From: an uncultured Prochlorococcus sp.
GTDB lineage: Bacteria; Cyanobacteriota; Cyanobacteriia; PCC-6307; Cyanobiaceae
NCBI GenBank assembly: GCA_902560875.1
Contig: CACENO010000010.1
Span: 1-41,815, forward strand
Reading direction: 5' to 3'
Length of the DNA: 41,815 nucleotides
This document shows positions 1-8,905 of the stretch, piece by piece. The translations under genes were made by a program, and so were the position numbers. The notes beneath the pieces were generated by a model, which had not been told where the DNA came from, searched no databases, and saw only the letters and a list, made by a program, of their open reading frames with translations. How positions within the stretch are numbered: the stretch's first letter is position 1; each line of letters begins with the position of its first letter.

Positions 1-58
1 TCTACACTAAAATTTTTTGCAATATCCACACTTAAAATGGAGAACCTAAAATAAAAAC

Positions 59-604
59 TTAAGCCAACTTGAATGGCTTCAAAGTTGTCTTTCCAGGGGC
101 ATAAAGAGGATGACGAGGATGCCCACGCCTAGTCAATCCAAGACATAAAGGGCCAAGGGCATTTGGATGATTTCGTAGACGTATAATGCTGAAGGGCTTC
201 AATAAATCAATGACATCAAAATTCCTATTTAACCAACTACCATTATTACCCCAACCAAGCCATAAATCACAATAAGGATCATTTGACCATTCTATAGCAA
301 ATTGTGAAATCTCATGGTTATTTTTATAACCAATTGGATCAGCACATTTTTTAATTAACGAAGGGCAAGTGCTGACTCTAGCAAACAAGTTAAGAACAAC
401 TAAAGAACTATAATTCCAAGATATAGAAAAAGATAATAGCCTTCTAACTGTATTGTCATCAAATAAAGATGAGGCCTTAGATGGATTTAAACCTATAAAA
501 ACTATTTTATTCTTGCCAGTATTGTATTCACGTTTTAAACACCAACGATAAAGGCCGCAAGTGCTAAAAGAAGATTCGGATTTAATAATAATTGCGTTAG
601 TCAT
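59..604 (-). CDS. DUF1643 family protein
   Basis: The 181-aa product matches the DUF1643 pattern: an early block reading VFIGLNPSKAS, then DDNTVRR, then VLNLFARVST, and a later LWLGWGNNG segment. The family is common in bacteria and phages, and its biochemical role is unknown to me. I see no signal peptide or membrane segment, so it is probably cytosolic. The ATG at 604 is the natural start because the conserved region begins about 30 residues in. The gene stands alone, 120 bp from the end of hli, on the same strand. The family assignment is by motif recall; no function can be inferred from the neighbours. Confidence 0.8.
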   Translation of the reverse strand: MTNAIIIKSESSFSTCGLYRWCLKREYNTGKNKIVFIGLNPSKASSLFDDNTVRRLLSFSISWNYSSLVVLNLFARVSTCPSLIKKCADPIGYKNNHEISQFAIEWSNDPYCDLWLGWGNNGSWLNRNFDVIDLLKPFSIIRLRNHPNALGPLCLGLTRRGHPRHPLYAPGKTTLKPFKLA

Positions 605-727
605 TCTAGGTTAATTTGAATTCAATATTCAGGCAATCTATTAAACATTTTATTCCGTATAAGATTTTTATTTATGAGATTAATTTTTTATTAGTAATAT
701 GCTCAAAAGCAATAAGAAGATAATCTT

Positions 728-907
728 CTAACCAAAGAAGAGATTAACAAAAACCAAAGAACTTATCCCAACGAAAAGTCCGAACATCGCCATTCTTCCA
801 TTCCAAATTTCAGCTTGTGGGGTGAAGCCTCTTCTCCAAGAGTTCAGCTCTCCCCTTGTCACGGGGTTGACAACTTCAAATGAATTATTTTCTTGATGAG
901 AGTCCAT
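728..907 (-). CDS. hli: High-light-inducible protein (Hli/Scp)
   Basis: Translation of the minus strand gives a 59-aa protein beginning MDSHQENNSFEV and ending NLFFG. It carries the chlorophyll-binding helix signature AEIWNGRMAMFGLFVG at about residues 32-47, the ExxNGRxAM pattern of Hli proteins. These single-helix thylakoid proteins bind chlorophyll and carotenoid and protect photosystems or assist their assembly under excess light. Length and motif fit the short picocyanobacterial class. It starts 40 bp after the stop of tsaD on the same strand, so it may be co-transcribed with it or have its own promoter inside the tsaD end. No clear Shine-Dalgarno sequence precedes the ATG. Confidence 0.9.
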   Translation of the reverse strand: MDSHQENNSFEVVNPVTRGELNSWRRGFTPQAEIWNGRMAMFGLFVGISSLVFVNLFFG

Positions 908-946
908 AATTCGGTCTCAAACAGAAAGAGGATCTTTTAGAACTGT

Positions 947-2035
947 TCAAAAAGGAGCTGGTGAACAATACAATGAATCTGATTTTTCCAAAGGCCAACG
1001 GGGAGAAACTCCCAGATCTATTGAGCTTGCTCCTAAATTCAATTCTAGTCGTCTTAAAGCAGCTGCGCATATCATTGCAGCATTATCTGTACAAAAGGTA
1101 CTTGGAGCTAGATAAGTTTTCAGCCCATTAGCTTTTCCTAGGTCTGACATCATTTTCCTTAATCTCTTATTAGCTGCAACCCCTCCAACCATAACCAAAG
1201 ACTCAATATTTTTATCAAGAGCACAACGAATAGTTCTTTGAACTAAAACTTCAACTACAACATTTTCAAAGCTTGCAGCAAGATCTGCCAAAAGATGCTT
1301 GTTATCCAAATCATCAAATGACTGAACTTTACGAAGCATGGCTGTTTTTAATCCACTAAAGGAAAAGTCATATGGATAAAAGCCTCCCTCTTTCCTTGAA
1401 ACTCTTCCTTTGGGAAGTGAAAACCTTGAAGAATCTCCCGTTTCTGCCAACTTTTCAATAGCTGGTCCACCTGGATAAGGAAGTCCTAAGAGACGAGCAA
1501 CCTTGTCAAAGGCCTCTCCTGCTGCATCATCATGGCTTCGACCTAGTCGATGAAAAGCCCCATACTCTTTAACCTCTATCAATTCCGTATGCCCTCCACT
1601 TACCAATAAAACCAAATAAGGAAGCTTTGGGGGATTGTCAGAAAGAAGGACTGAGGAAAGGTGTCCTTCCAAATGATGAATGCCTAAGAAAGGTAATTTA
1701 TGCAGTCTTGCAAGAGTTCTAGCAGTTACAGATCCAATTAACAAAGCCCCAGCCAGACCAGGTGCAACTGTTGCGGCAATTGCATCAATTGTTTTGATCG
1801 AACAACCAGACTCAGTCAATACATCCTGAACAAGAAAAGGGAGAACTTCCAGGTGACGCCTAGAAGCAATCTCTGGAACAACTCCTCCCCACTTGGAATG
1901 TTCTTCCACTTGAGAGGCGATCTTATGAGCCAAAAGGACCATACGGCCTTCTTCAGATCGCATCACAGCAACTGCAGACTCGTCACAACTTGTTTCGAGG
2001 GCAAGGACTGTGTTGATTTTGGTGTTGTATCTCAT
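947..2035 (-). CDS. tsaD: tRNA N6-adenosine threonylcarbamoyltransferase
   Basis: TsaD transfers the threonylcarbamoyl group from TC-AMP to A37 of ANN-decoding tRNAs, working with TsaB and TsaE. The 362-aa protein has the ASKHA-fold nucleotide site at its N-terminus ([10 protein letters not shown], residues 11-20), the metal-binding HHLEGH at residues 120-125, the SGGHTEL motif near 146, and [10 protein letters not shown] near 285. It is slightly longer than bacterial homologues (about 335-345 aa) because of a C-terminal tail after the conserved [10 protein letters not shown]. The ATG at 2035 lies 60 bp from the psaF start, so the two genes are divergent and share a very short control region. 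The hli gene follows 40 bp downstream. These proteins were formerly named Gcp, O-sialoglycoprotein endopeptidase. Confidence 0.96.
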   Translation of the reverse strand: MRYNTKINTVLALETSCDESAVAVMRSEEGRMVLLAHKIASQVEEHSKWGGVVPEIASRRHLEVLPFLVQDVLTESGCSIKTIDAIAATVAPGLAGALLIGSVTARTLARLHKLPFLGIHHLEGHLSSVLLSDNPPKLPYLVLLVSGGHTELIEVKEYGAFHRLGRSHDDAAGEAFDKVARLLGLPYPGGPAIEKLAETGDSSRFSLPKGRVSRKEGGFYPYDFSFSGLKTAMLRKVQSFDDLDNKHLLADLAASFENVVVEVLVQRTIRCALDKNIESLVMVGGVAANKRLRKMMSDLGKANGLKTYLAPSTFCTDNAAMICAAALRRLELNLGASSIDLGVSPRWPLEKSDSLYCSPAPF

Positions 2036-2095
2036 CTAACTTAATGGTGTGACATCCTGTCTTCTATGGACAGTTCTAAAAAGGAATCGAAACTA

Positions 2096-2674
2096 ATGCG
2101 TCGTCTCTTCGCCATTCTGATATCAGCATTCCTTGTTGTCGGCTTTGCATCAACAGCAAATGCTGCTGCAGGCCCTGCATTAAATGCTGACAGAGCTGAT
2201 ACCACATTCACCGCAGCTGCTCTTTCTCAATGCTCAGAGAATGCTCGCTTTCAAGAGAGAGCAAGTGCCGCATCAACCCCACAAGAAATTGCTCGCTTCG
2301 AGCGTTATGGGAAAGTCCTTTGTGGTGATGAAGGTCTTCCACACCTGATCATTGGACCAACAATTGAACCTTTTGGAGCCGCTTTCATGAGGGGTTCAGA
2401 AGGTAATGTCTTGATCCCAGCTCACATTTTCGTTGGTGTTTGTGGAATCATTGGTTGGGCTGGCAGGGAATACCTCATAGCTGCAAGAGCTTCAAAGGAT
2501 GCAGCAGATAAAGAAATTTTCATTGATTCTGATCTTTTAAGTTCAGCTTTAATAAAGGGAGCTCAATGGCCATTTCAAGCAAATACTCAGGGAAGAGCAG
2601 CTGGCCAACTTCGTGAAGACAACAAAAACATCACGACTTCACCAGAGTCTGATTACAGCGATGTTCCTTTCTAA
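2096..2674 (+). CDS. psaF: Photosystem I subunit III (PsaF)
   Basis: PsaF is a lumen-facing photosystem I subunit that contributes to docking of plastocyanin or cytochrome c6 and holds one membrane helix. The product is 192 aa from the ATG at 2096: a signal peptide MRRLFAILISAFLVVGFAST followed by an ANA-type cleavage site near residue 23, a lumenal part with two cysteines (LSQCSEN and VLCGDEG), and a hydrophobic helix at about residues 103-122 (LIPAHIFVGVCGIIGWAG). An earlier in-frame ATG at 2066 would put ten charged residues before the signal peptide. AAGGA at 2081-2085 is placed for the 2096 start. psaJ follows 42 bp later. Confidence 0.97.
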   Translation: MRRLFAILISAFLVVGFASTANAAAGPALNADRADTTFTAAALSQCSENARFQERASAASTPQEIARFERYGKVLCGDEGLPHLIIGPTIEPFGAAFMRGSEGNVLIPAHIFVGVCGIIGWAGREYLIAARASKDAADKEIFIDSDLLSSALIKGAQWPFQANTQGRAAGQLREDNKNITTSPESDYSDVPF

Positions 2675-2716
2675 CTAAATATCTACCTTAAATTAACCAA
2701 CAATTAAATTCCTCCA

Positions 2717-2857
2717 ATGTCCTTCAAAGCAAAGCACAAAATTTTCAGATCTGTTCCAGTAATTGGTGCAGGTTGGGTCATCTTCACAGCAGGCTATCTG
2801 ATTGAATTCAATCGATTCCACCCAGACCTACTATTTCACCCTATGAATGGTTTCTAA
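2717..2857 (+). CDS. psaJ: Photosystem I subunit IX (PsaJ)
   Basis: This is a 46-aa single-helix membrane protein beginning MSFKAKHKIFRSVPV and ending LLFHPMNGF. The segment TAGYLIEFNRFHPDLLFHP is the recognisable PsaJ signature, matching the usual LIEvNRFfPDLLFHP. PsaJ sits next to PsaF at the edge of the photosystem I core and helps keep PsaF in place. It lies 42 bp downstream of psaF on the same strand, as in many cyanobacteria, so the pair forms one transcript. A strong terminator hairpin begins 14 bp after the stop codon. Confidence 0.96.
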   Translation: MSFKAKHKIFRSVPVIGAGWVIFTAGYLIEFNRFHPDLLFHPMNGF

Positions 2858-2870
2858 TTAACTATTCATC

Positions 2871-2918
2871 ATTTCAGACACAAAAAAACCCCATATGGGG
2901 TTTTTTTGTGTCTGAAAT
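2871..2918. terminator. Perfect 48-bp palindrome, bidirectional terminator
   Basis: Every base from 2871 pairs with its partner counted back from 2918, with the axis between 2894 and 2895. The centre is CCCCATATGGGG, flanked by seven A on the left and seven T on the right, then CAGACAC / GTGTCTG arms. On either strand it gives a GC core followed by a T run, so it can stop transcription from psaF-psaJ on the plus strand and from gmk (stop at 2932) on the minus strand. Confidence 0.9.
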
Positions 2919-2931
2919 TCACTCTTAAATA

Positions 2932-3504
2932 TCAATCGATAGGAAAACCTATTTCCTTCTCAAAATCACGAAGAGCTTCATCCAGATCGTCGTTAATTAT
3001 CACTGAATCAAATTCATCTTGGGCTTTCAATTCTTCTTTCGCTCTTTTTAAACGACGTTGAATAGCATCTTCAGAATCTGAAGCCCTTCCTCTAATACGA
3101 CGCTCTAGCTCAACAAAACTTGGAGGTGCAAGAAAAACTTGAAATGCCTGCGGAAAGCTTTTACGCACCTGTCTTGCACCCTCCAATTCTATTTCAAGCA
3201 AAACTAGACTTCCGCTTGATAGTTTTTGCTGGACTTGCTTCCTTGGTGTCCCATATAAGTTTCCTGCAAACTCAGCCCATTCAAGAAACCCTCCATTTTT
3301 TACTAGATCATGAAATTGCTCCTTCGCAATGAAAAAGTAGTCTTTACCTTCAATCTCTCCTTCTCTTGGCAATCGTGTTGTGGAAGAAATTGAAAGCCAA
3401 ATTTCCTTATGCCTTTTCAGCAGTTCTTTGACTAAAGCCCCCTTACCAACTCCACTAGGCCCAGTAATAACTATAAGCCTGCTATTTGAACTCGATGTAA
3501 CCAT
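2932..3504 (-). CDS. gmk: Guanylate kinase
   Basis: The enzyme phosphorylates GMP to GDP with ATP. The sequence shows the P-loop [10 protein letters not shown] close to the N-terminus, the GMP-binding [18 protein letters not shown] segment, [25 protein letters not shown] and a lid region [19 protein letters not shown] prefer the ATG at 3504 (190 aa) over an in-frame TTG at 3513 that adds only three residues. Length is normal for a bacterial guanylate kinase. The gene ends against the shared palindromic terminator and is divergent from rqcH, 64 bp away. Confidence 0.95.
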   Translation of the reverse strand: MVTSSSNSRLIVITGPSGVGKGALVKELLKRHKEIWLSISSTTRLPREGEIEGKDYFFIAKEQFHDLVKNGGFLEWAEFAGNLYGTPRKQVQQKLSSGSLVLLEIELEGARQVRKSFPQAFQVFLAPPSFVELERRIRGRASDSEDAIQRRLKRAKEELKAQDEFDSVIINDDLDEALRDFEKEIGFPID

Positions 3505-3568
3505 GCTCTTCAAACATTCAAACTGCAGAGTAGTAAAGAATCAAACACCCAACGACCCAAATGAATAA

Positions 3569-5269
3569 ATGAATTCGACAACAGTCCAAGCAATGGATTT
3601 AACAAGCTTGAAGGCTGTAATTACAGAGCTGCGAACAATTCTTATTCCTAGTCGTTTCGAGCAAGCCCAGCAACCTGAGCCTGGCACAATTCAGATAGGC
3701 CTTAGAACTTTAAAAGGGCTTAAGTGGCTTGAGTTGAGCTGGAATGCTGATGCTCCAAGAATTGTACAGATTCAATCACCTTTAAAAACAGGTACTGAAA
3801 GTACTCTCGCGAAGCAAGTCCATCATGGGCTCAATAAGATGGCATTAATAGATATCAAACAAAAAGGGTTTGAAAGAGTTGTCGAATTTGGTCTTGCAAA
3901 AAGACCAACTGAAGCAATTCAAAAAACTCTTGTTATTGAACTTATGGGACGTCACAGCAATATCTTGTTGTTAGATCAGCAGAAGAAGATAATCACAATC
4001 GGGAAGCAAATTCGTTCTCACCAATCAAGAATTAGGCCTATTGGAACAGGAGACTTGTATGTGGCACCACCTTCACTAAAAGGCATAGTACCTAAGTCAA
4101 AAGAGTCATTCGAAGCCTGGAAAGCAAGACTATGCCTTTTACCAATTAACCTAAAGAAAGCTCTCATGGGCACCTATCAAGGAGTTAGTCCTTCATTGGC
4201 ACTTCAATTAGCTCATGATGATGAACAACTAGCCAAGAGACTTCTAGAACTTCCTGTTCAAGACTTATCTGAAGATCAATGGACTAATCTTTTCAAAAGA
4301 TGGCTTCATTGGCTAAGAAATCTTGAGAGTGAAAAACTTCAACTTTCTTTTGCAGGTCCGACAGATTTTAATTTATGGAATAACGAAGTAAATTTAACAA
4401 TCTCACCAAAAGAAATAAGTCTTACCTTGGGAAGGTATTATAGAGATAGACTTAACAACAAGAAGCTGGCTGCCCAAGTTAGAGAGCTAGAAAGTAAACT
4501 TATAAAACTAAAAGAGAATGAAAACAAATATATAAAAGAACAAAAGGATCTTCTTTCAAAAACAGCAGAAATCAATACTCTTCAAAAGCAAGCAAATTCA
4601 CTTCTAAGTAGTCTTAGTCCAAGCAAGGAAATTATTAGTCAAGCACAATCTCTTTATACAAAAGCAAAAAAACTTCGCAGATCATCTCCTATCTTAAAAA
4701 AAAGAATTTTTTATCATGAACAACAGCTAATGATTATTGAAGAGAGTGAAGTCTTTTTAGAAAGTCTCCGCCCAAGCAAATGGGAAGAGAGTACTGAAAA
4801 GTTAAAGGCATTAAATGAACTTCGAAATGAGTTGGAAGACTCTCATGTCTCATCAAATCGCAAGGCCAAGTATGTATCACAAATTAGAGTTACAAATCCA
4901 ACCCCGTTAAAACTGACAAGTCCCGGAGGGTTGGAAATACAAATTGGACGAAATCAGCGTCAAAATGAATGGATAAGTCTTGAGAAATCTCGTAAAGGAG
5001 ATCTTTGGTTTCATGCTCAAGAATGTCCAGGTAGTCACGTAGTGCTAAAAGCCTCTAACGGTATTGCTAATGACGAAGATATTCAGACATCTTTAGACCT
5101 CGCTGCGTTTTTTAGTCGCGCAAAAAACAATAAAAAAGTTCCAGTGATAATGGTAGAAACGAAAAATTTACAAAGGATCTCTGGGGCATCACAAGGCACT
5201 GTTCGGCATCATGGAAGCAAAGTGCTCTGGGGCGTTCCATCTAGAGGCATGGAATTTATAAATGTCTAA
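3569..5269 (+). CDS. rqcH: NFACT-family ribosome quality control factor (RqcH-like)
   Basis: The 566-aa protein has the Rqc2/RqcH/FbpA layout: an NFACT-N domain from about residue 9 (MDLTSLKAVITELRTILIP), a helical middle with a charged coiled coil at about residues 300-400, and a C-terminal NFACT-R (DUF814) domain near 460-560 with LWFHAQECPGSHVVLKAS. In Bacillus, RqcH binds obstructed 50S subunits with peptidyl-tRNA and directs addition of alanine tails that mark the nascent chain for degradation; older annotations call the family fibronectin-binding. I infer the same role here from domain content only. The start could also be the internal ATG at 3593, where the conserved domain begins. tatC starts inside its last codons (8-bp overlap), suggesting translational coupling. 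Confidence 0.88.
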   Translation: MNSTTVQAMDLTSLKAVITELRTILIPSRFEQAQQPEPGTIQIGLRTLKGLKWLELSWNADAPRIVQIQSPLKTGTESTLAKQVHHGLNKMALIDIKQKGFERVVEFGLAKRPTEAIQKTLVIELMGRHSNILLLDQQKKIITIGKQIRSHQSRIRPIGTGDLYVAPPSLKGIVPKSKESFEAWKARLCLLPINLKKALMGTYQGVSPSLALQLAHDDEQLAKRLLELPVQDLSEDQWTNLFKRWLHWLRNLESEKLQLSFAGPTDFNLWNNEVNLTISPKEISLTLGRYYRDRLNNKKLAAQVRELESKLIKLKENENKYIKEQKDLLSKTAEINTLQKQANSLLSSLSPSKEIISQAQSLYTKAKKLRRSSPILKKRIFYHEQQLMIIEESEVFLESLRPSKWEESTEKLKALNELRNELEDSHVSSNRKAKYVSQIRVTNPTPLKLTSPGGLEIQIGRNQRQNEWISLEKSRKGDLWFHAQECPGSHVVLKASNGIANDEDIQTSLDLAAFFSRAKNNKKVPVIMVETKNLQRISGASQGTVRHHGSKVLWGVPSRGMEFINV

Positions 5270-6017
5270 TCGCTCTAAATCTGACAAGACAAAACCTGAT
5301 TTGTCTTCTAATGATGTTGAGATGCCTTTTTTAGAGCATCTCGAAGAACTTCGGCAAAGAGTGCTAAAAGCTCTGATAGCGATTGTTTTATGCGCCGCAG
5401 GAAGCTTGGTCTTTGTAAGACCTATTGTTCGTCTCTTAGAAGCTCCTGCTGGTTCAATTAGGTTTCTTCAATTAGCACCGGGAGAATTCCTCTTTGTATC
5501 TATCAAAGTTGCAGGTTATACAGGTCTTACAGCTGCCTTGCCATACCTGCTTTATCAGGTCCTAGCATTTGTTCTCCCAGGCCTGACGCAAAGAGAAAAA
5601 AGATTAATAGCACCTTCAGTAGCTGGTTCAGCAATCCTTTTCTTCATTGGCTTGATCTTTGCGTGGTGGGTTTTAGTGCCAGCTGCCCTGCAATTTCTTG
5701 TTAATTATGGAGCTGATGTCGTAGAGCCAATTTGGTCAATTGAACGGTATTTAGATTTTGTACTTCTTCTCATGCTGGCAACTGGCCTAGCCTTCCAACT
5801 CCCTGTCTTGCAAGTGCTTCTAGGAGCATTAGGGCTCATAAAGTCCAGGCAAATGCTTTCTGCTTGGAGATGGGTTGTTATGGGTGCTGCATTAGCAGGA
5901 GCTGTATTAACTCCTTCAACAGATCCAATAACTATGTTGTTATTAACAACCGCAATAAGTGCTTTATTTCTTTTGGGCGTTGGACTAGTTGCACTTACAG
6001 ATCAATTCCAACAATAA
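5262..6017 (+). CDS. tatC: Sec-independent protein translocase TatC
   Basis: TatC is the polytopic receptor of the twin-arginine pathway that recognises RR signal peptides on folded proteins. The 251-aa protein has a short cytosolic N-terminus, the family motif EMPFLEHLEELRQRVLKAL at about residues 20-38, a FLFVSIKVAGYTGL loop, YQVLAFVLPGLTQREKR, and about six hydrophobic segments. It overlaps the end of rqcH by 8 bp. The Rieske protein encoded 440 bp downstream and the lipoprotein encoded at 28976-29980 both have RR signal peptides, so substrates are in the window. Its last 23 bases overlap, tail to tail, with the DUF3067 gene. Confidence 0.95.
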   Translation: MSNRSKSDKTKPDLSSNDVEMPFLEHLEELRQRVLKALIAIVLCAAGSLVFVRPIVRLLEAPAGSIRFLQLAPGEFLFVSIKVAGYTGLTAALPYLLYQVLAFVLPGLTQREKRLIAPSVAGSAILFFIGLIFAWWVLVPAALQFLVNYGADVVEPIWSIERYLDFVLLLMLATGLAFQLPVLQVLLGALGLIKSRQMLSAWRWVVMGAALAGAVLTPSTDPITMLLLTTAISALFLLGVGLVALTDQFQQ

Positions 6018-6339
6018 ATTCATCCAAGCATCCATTCCCCTTTAATGGCAAAGTTAAAGCTCGTCCAACCCTAGGCTTTTGAGGGACTGTTTGTATCCAT
6101 TCTTTAACTATGGAGGATTGCCCTATACGATTAACAATCTCAACTACTTTATTAAGATTATTTCTATATGTATTTTCATCAAGAGGGAAAGATTGCTGTT
6201 CCAAATAACCCCACATAATTTGCAAATAAAGGCATTTATTCCTCACAATCAACTGCAGGTCATAACTAACGCCCCAACGATCCTTCATCCAAGAGATGAC
6301 CTCTTCAACTTTTAATGGGGGTTGAGGCTCTAAAGCCAT
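5995..6339 (-). CDS. DUF3067 family protein
   Basis: The 114-aa soluble protein resembles the DUF3067 family found in cyanobacteria and plant plastids: EEVISWMKDRWGVSYDLQL near the start, LYLQIMWGYLEQQSFPL, and a late RVGRALTLPLKGN block. Its function is not known to me. There is no signal peptide or membrane segment. The ATG at 6339 precedes the conserved start directly. The 3' end overlaps tatC by 23 bp on the opposite strand, and no terminator is visible between them. It is divergent from petC, with 121 bp between the two starts. Confidence 0.8.
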   Translation of the reverse strand: MALEPQPPLKVEEVISWMKDRWGVSYDLQLIVRNKCLYLQIMWGYLEQQSFPLDENTYRNNLNKVVEIVNRIGQSSIVKEWIQTVPQKPRVGRALTLPLKGNGCLDEFIVGIDL

Positions 6340-6460
6340 TGATTTAGCTGAGAATTATGAAGCAAGATTCAAAAACATTGAAAATGCCAGTCTTTGCAAA
6401 GCAAGACATAACCTTCGCAGTCCATAATGGTCAAGTTCAAGAGCTTGCTGAAAATCACTA

Positions 6461-6997
6461 ATGACACAAATGAGCTCTAGCGATGTGCCCTCAATGGGCC
6501 GCAGGCAGTTCATGAATCTGCTTACATTTGGTTCGGCGACAGGAGTTGCCTTAGGTGCTCTTTATCCAGTCAGTCAATTCTTCACACCGCTAAGAGCAAG
6601 TGGTGGTGGTGGTGGGACCACAGCAAAAGATGAGCTTGGAAACGCAGTTACTGCATCTGGCTGGCTTTCAAAGCATCCATCTGGAGACAGAAGCCTTGTT
6701 CAAGGACTAAAGGGTGATCCGACATATCTAATTGTTGATGGGGACGATGCAATAGGCAGCTTTGGATTAAATGCAATATGCACTCATCTGGGATGTGTTG
6801 TTCCATGGAATAGCGGAGCAAACAAATTCATCTGTCCATGCCATGGCAGTCAATATGACACTAATGGCAAGGTTGTTAGAGGACCTGCCCCTCTCTCTCT
6901 CGCCTTGGCCCACATCAATATTGATGATGACAATGTTTTTGTAAGCCAATGGGAAGAAACGGACTTCCGTACAGGAGACAAGCCATGGTGGATCTGA
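6461..6997 (+). CDS. petC: Cytochrome b6f Rieske iron-sulfur protein
   Basis: PetC carries the [2Fe-2S] cluster that takes electrons from plastoquinol and passes them to cytochrome f. The 178-aa protein begins with an uncleaved twin-arginine-type anchor ([18 protein letters not shown], residues 13-30), a glycine-rich hinge (residues 48-52), and the soluble cluster domain. Cluster ligands are visible in CTHLGC (C107, H109, with C112 of the disulfide) and CPCHGS (C125 disulfide, C127 and H128 ligands). Length matches cyanobacterial PetC. petA follows on the same strand with 50 bp between the stop and the best petA start, the standard cyanobacterial petCA operon. Confidence 0.97.
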   Translation: MTQMSSSDVPSMGRRQFMNLLTFGSATGVALGALYPVSQFFTPLRASGGGGGTTAKDELGNAVTASGWLSKHPSGDRSLVQGLKGDPTYLIVDGDDAIGSFGLNAICTHLGCVVPWNSGANKFICPCHGSQYDTNGKVVRGPAPLSLALAHINIDDDNVFVSQWEETDFRTGDKPWWI

Positions 6998-7047
6998 TCA
7001 TTTCGAGCAAAAACTATCGATTAATTTCAAGAGCTAAAAATCAAACC

Positions 7048-7980
7048 ATGCGCCAAATTTTCTCCTTTTTCCTAGGCTCCCTTGTTTTAGGGCTTTCTCT
7101 AGTTATCTTCCCTTCAACCAGTTGGGCATATCCTTTTTGGGCACAACAAAATTATGAAAACCCTCGAGAAGCGACTGGAAAAATAGTTTGTGCAAACTGC
7201 CATTTAGCAAGCAAGCCTACCCAAGTAGAAGTTCCCCAATCAGTAGGCGCTGACAGTGTATTCAAGACAGTTGTGAAGATCCCTTATAAGCAAAATTCAC
7301 AAGAGATCGGTGCAGATGGAAGCAAGGTTCCATTACAAGTAGGAGCATTAGTAATGCTTCCCGAAGGTTTCAAGCTTGCTCCACAAGATCGCTGGACAGA
7401 CAAAATCAAAGAAGAGACCAAAGGTGTTTATTTCACTCAATACAGTGAAGAACAAGAAAATATAATTTTGGTTGGTCCATTACCGGGCGACCAAAACAAA
7501 GAAATAGTTTTTCCAATACTTTCTCCAGACCCTGCAACCAATAGCAATATTCATTTTGGTAAATATTCAATACATGTTGGCGGAAACAGAGGTCGCGGAC
7601 AGGTTTATCCTACTGGAGAGAAAAGTAACAACTCGATTTTTACAGCTTCGCAAGCAGGGGTAATCTCAAATATTGAGTCTGGAGAGAACGACTCAAACAT
7701 AATAACAATACAAACTGAAGAAGGAAAATCAATTACTGAGAATATTCCAAAAGGTCCAGACTTAATTGTCAATATTGGGGACAAGGTTGAAGCAGGTACA
7801 TCACTATCTAACGATCCAAATATTGGAGGATTTGGACAACTAGATGCTGAGGTCGTATTACAAAGTCCAGCCAGAATCTATGGGCTTATCGCATTTTTCA
7901 TGGGTGTCACTTTGACTCAAATATTGCTTGTACTCAAGAAGAAGCAAGTTGAGAAAGTACAGGCAGCAGAAGGAATATAG
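7048..7980 (+). CDS. petA: Cytochrome f
   Basis: This is the c-type cytochrome of the b6f complex, which receives electrons from the Rieske protein and donates them to plastocyanin or cytochrome c6. From the ATG at 7048 the protein is 310 aa. It has a Sec signal peptide ending SWA at residue 27, so mature Tyr28 becomes the N-terminal axial heme ligand; heme attachment site CANCH at residues 48-52; a lumenal beta-rich region; and a C-terminal anchor [20 protein letters not shown] before a short basic tail. A longer reading frame from 6949 overlaps petC and lacks sense as a signal peptide, so I reject it. Confidence 0.97.
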   Translation: MRQIFSFFLGSLVLGLSLVIFPSTSWAYPFWAQQNYENPREATGKIVCANCHLASKPTQVEVPQSVGADSVFKTVVKIPYKQNSQEIGADGSKVPLQVGALVMLPEGFKLAPQDRWTDKIKEETKGVYFTQYSEEQENIILVGPLPGDQNKEIVFPILSPDPATNSNIHFGKYSIHVGGNRGRGQVYPTGEKSNNSIFTASQAGVISNIESGENDSNIITIQTEEGKSITENIPKGPDLIVNIGDKVEAGTSLSNDPNIGGFGQLDAEVVLQSPARIYGLIAFFMGVTLTQILLVLKKKQVEKVQAAEGI

Positions 7981-7990
7981 TCAACAATAA

Positions 7991-8905
7991 ATGAATGCTT
8001 GCCTTGCAATCTTCAAATCACCAGGTCCAGATATATTACAGATAGGACCAATCTCGCTTAGATGGTATGGTTTATTAATAGCGTTATCTGTTTTTATTGG
8101 TCTAAATCTCTCAACTAATTTAGCAAGCGCAAGAGGAATAAAGAAAGGAATCATATCCGATCTTCTTCCTTTTATTGTTCTATCATCAGTTATAGGGGCA
8201 AGGATTTATTACGTCTTATTTGAGTGGAGAAATTACAGTGGAATAAATTTCTGGAGCTCAATAAATTTACTTGGGTTAAAGATACCTATCCCAAGTGCAA
8301 TTGAAATTTGGGGAGGAGGCATTGCTATACATGGTGCATTAATTGGAGGTGCTATCTCCCTCTTCTTCTTCTGCAAGCTAAGCAAACAATCTTTCTGGAA
8401 TCTTATGGATGTTCTTGTCCCATCATTGGCATTAGGTCAAGCTATAGGAAGGTGGGGAAATTTCTTTAACAATGAAGCTTTTGGTTTGCCAACAAATCTC
8501 CCTTGGAAATTATTCATTCCTTATATCAATAGACCCGAGTTATTTTCTAATCAAGAATTTTTTCACCCCACCTTCCTTTATGAATCAGCCTGGAATTTTA
8601 CAACGTTTATTATTCTTCTCCTTTTATTCAATTATGGTAAAAGAAATATTATAAATCTACCTTCTGGGGGCTTAAGTTGTATTTATCTAATTATTTATAG
8701 CCTAGGGAGAGTATGGATAGAAGGGTTACGCACTGACCCCCTTTGTCTAGGCTCAATACCACCATCGTGCGAAGGTGGTATCAGGATGGCTCAACTAATA
8801 AGTATTATCCTTATTGGTTTAGGATCTCTTTGCCTTTTGCAAATTTATAGACCTCAAAAGAAAATACCTACCCTGTTAAACATTCAGAATCAAAAGAAAC
8901 AATGA
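7991..8905 (+). CDS. lgt: Prolipoprotein diacylglyceryl transferase
   Basis: Lgt moves the diacylglyceryl group from phosphatidylglycerol to the lipobox cysteine of prolipoproteins at the plasma membrane. The 304-aa protein has about seven membrane segments, the conserved [15 protein letters not shown] segment with the catalytic-region histidine, and the Lgt signature [13 protein letters not shown]. The start ATG lies 10 bp after petA, so it is likely transcribed from the petCA promoter, and cobM overlaps its end by 4 bp (ATGA). Likely substrates in this window are the lipobox proteins encoded at 28976-29980 and 31879-32385. Confidence 0.94.
   Translation: MNACLAIFKSPGPDILQIGPISLRWYGLLIALSVFIGLNLSTNLASARGIKKGIISDLLPFIVLSSVIGARIYYVLFEWRNYSGINFWSSINLLGLKIPIPSAIEIWGGGIAIHGALIGGAISLFFFCKLSKQSFWNLMDVLVPSLALGQAIGRWGNFFNNEAFGLPTNLPWKLFIPYINRPELFSNQEFFHPTFLYESAWNFTTFIILLLLFNYGKRNIINLPSGGLSCIYLIIYSLGRVWIEGLRTDPLCLGSIPPSCEGGIRMAQLISIILIGLGSLCLLQIYRPQKKIPTLLNIQNQKKQ

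Noticed and set aside
885-1070. A 61-codon open frame on the minus strand
   Set aside because: It overlaps the C-terminal coding part of tsaD in a different frame and the hli start, and its composition shows no protein-like pattern.
2057-2073. Operator-like CTGTC / GACAG inverted repeat between tsaD and psaF
   Set aside because: Five-base arms are expected by chance in sequence of this length, and no partner site is seen.
2066-2095. Upstream ATG extending PsaF by ten residues
   Set aside because: It puts a charged stretch before a clean signal peptide, and AAGGA is placed for the ATG at 2096.
6949-7047. Upstream start for cytochrome f overlapping petC
   Set aside because: The added residues read the end of petC in another frame and would precede an otherwise normal signal peptide at 7048.
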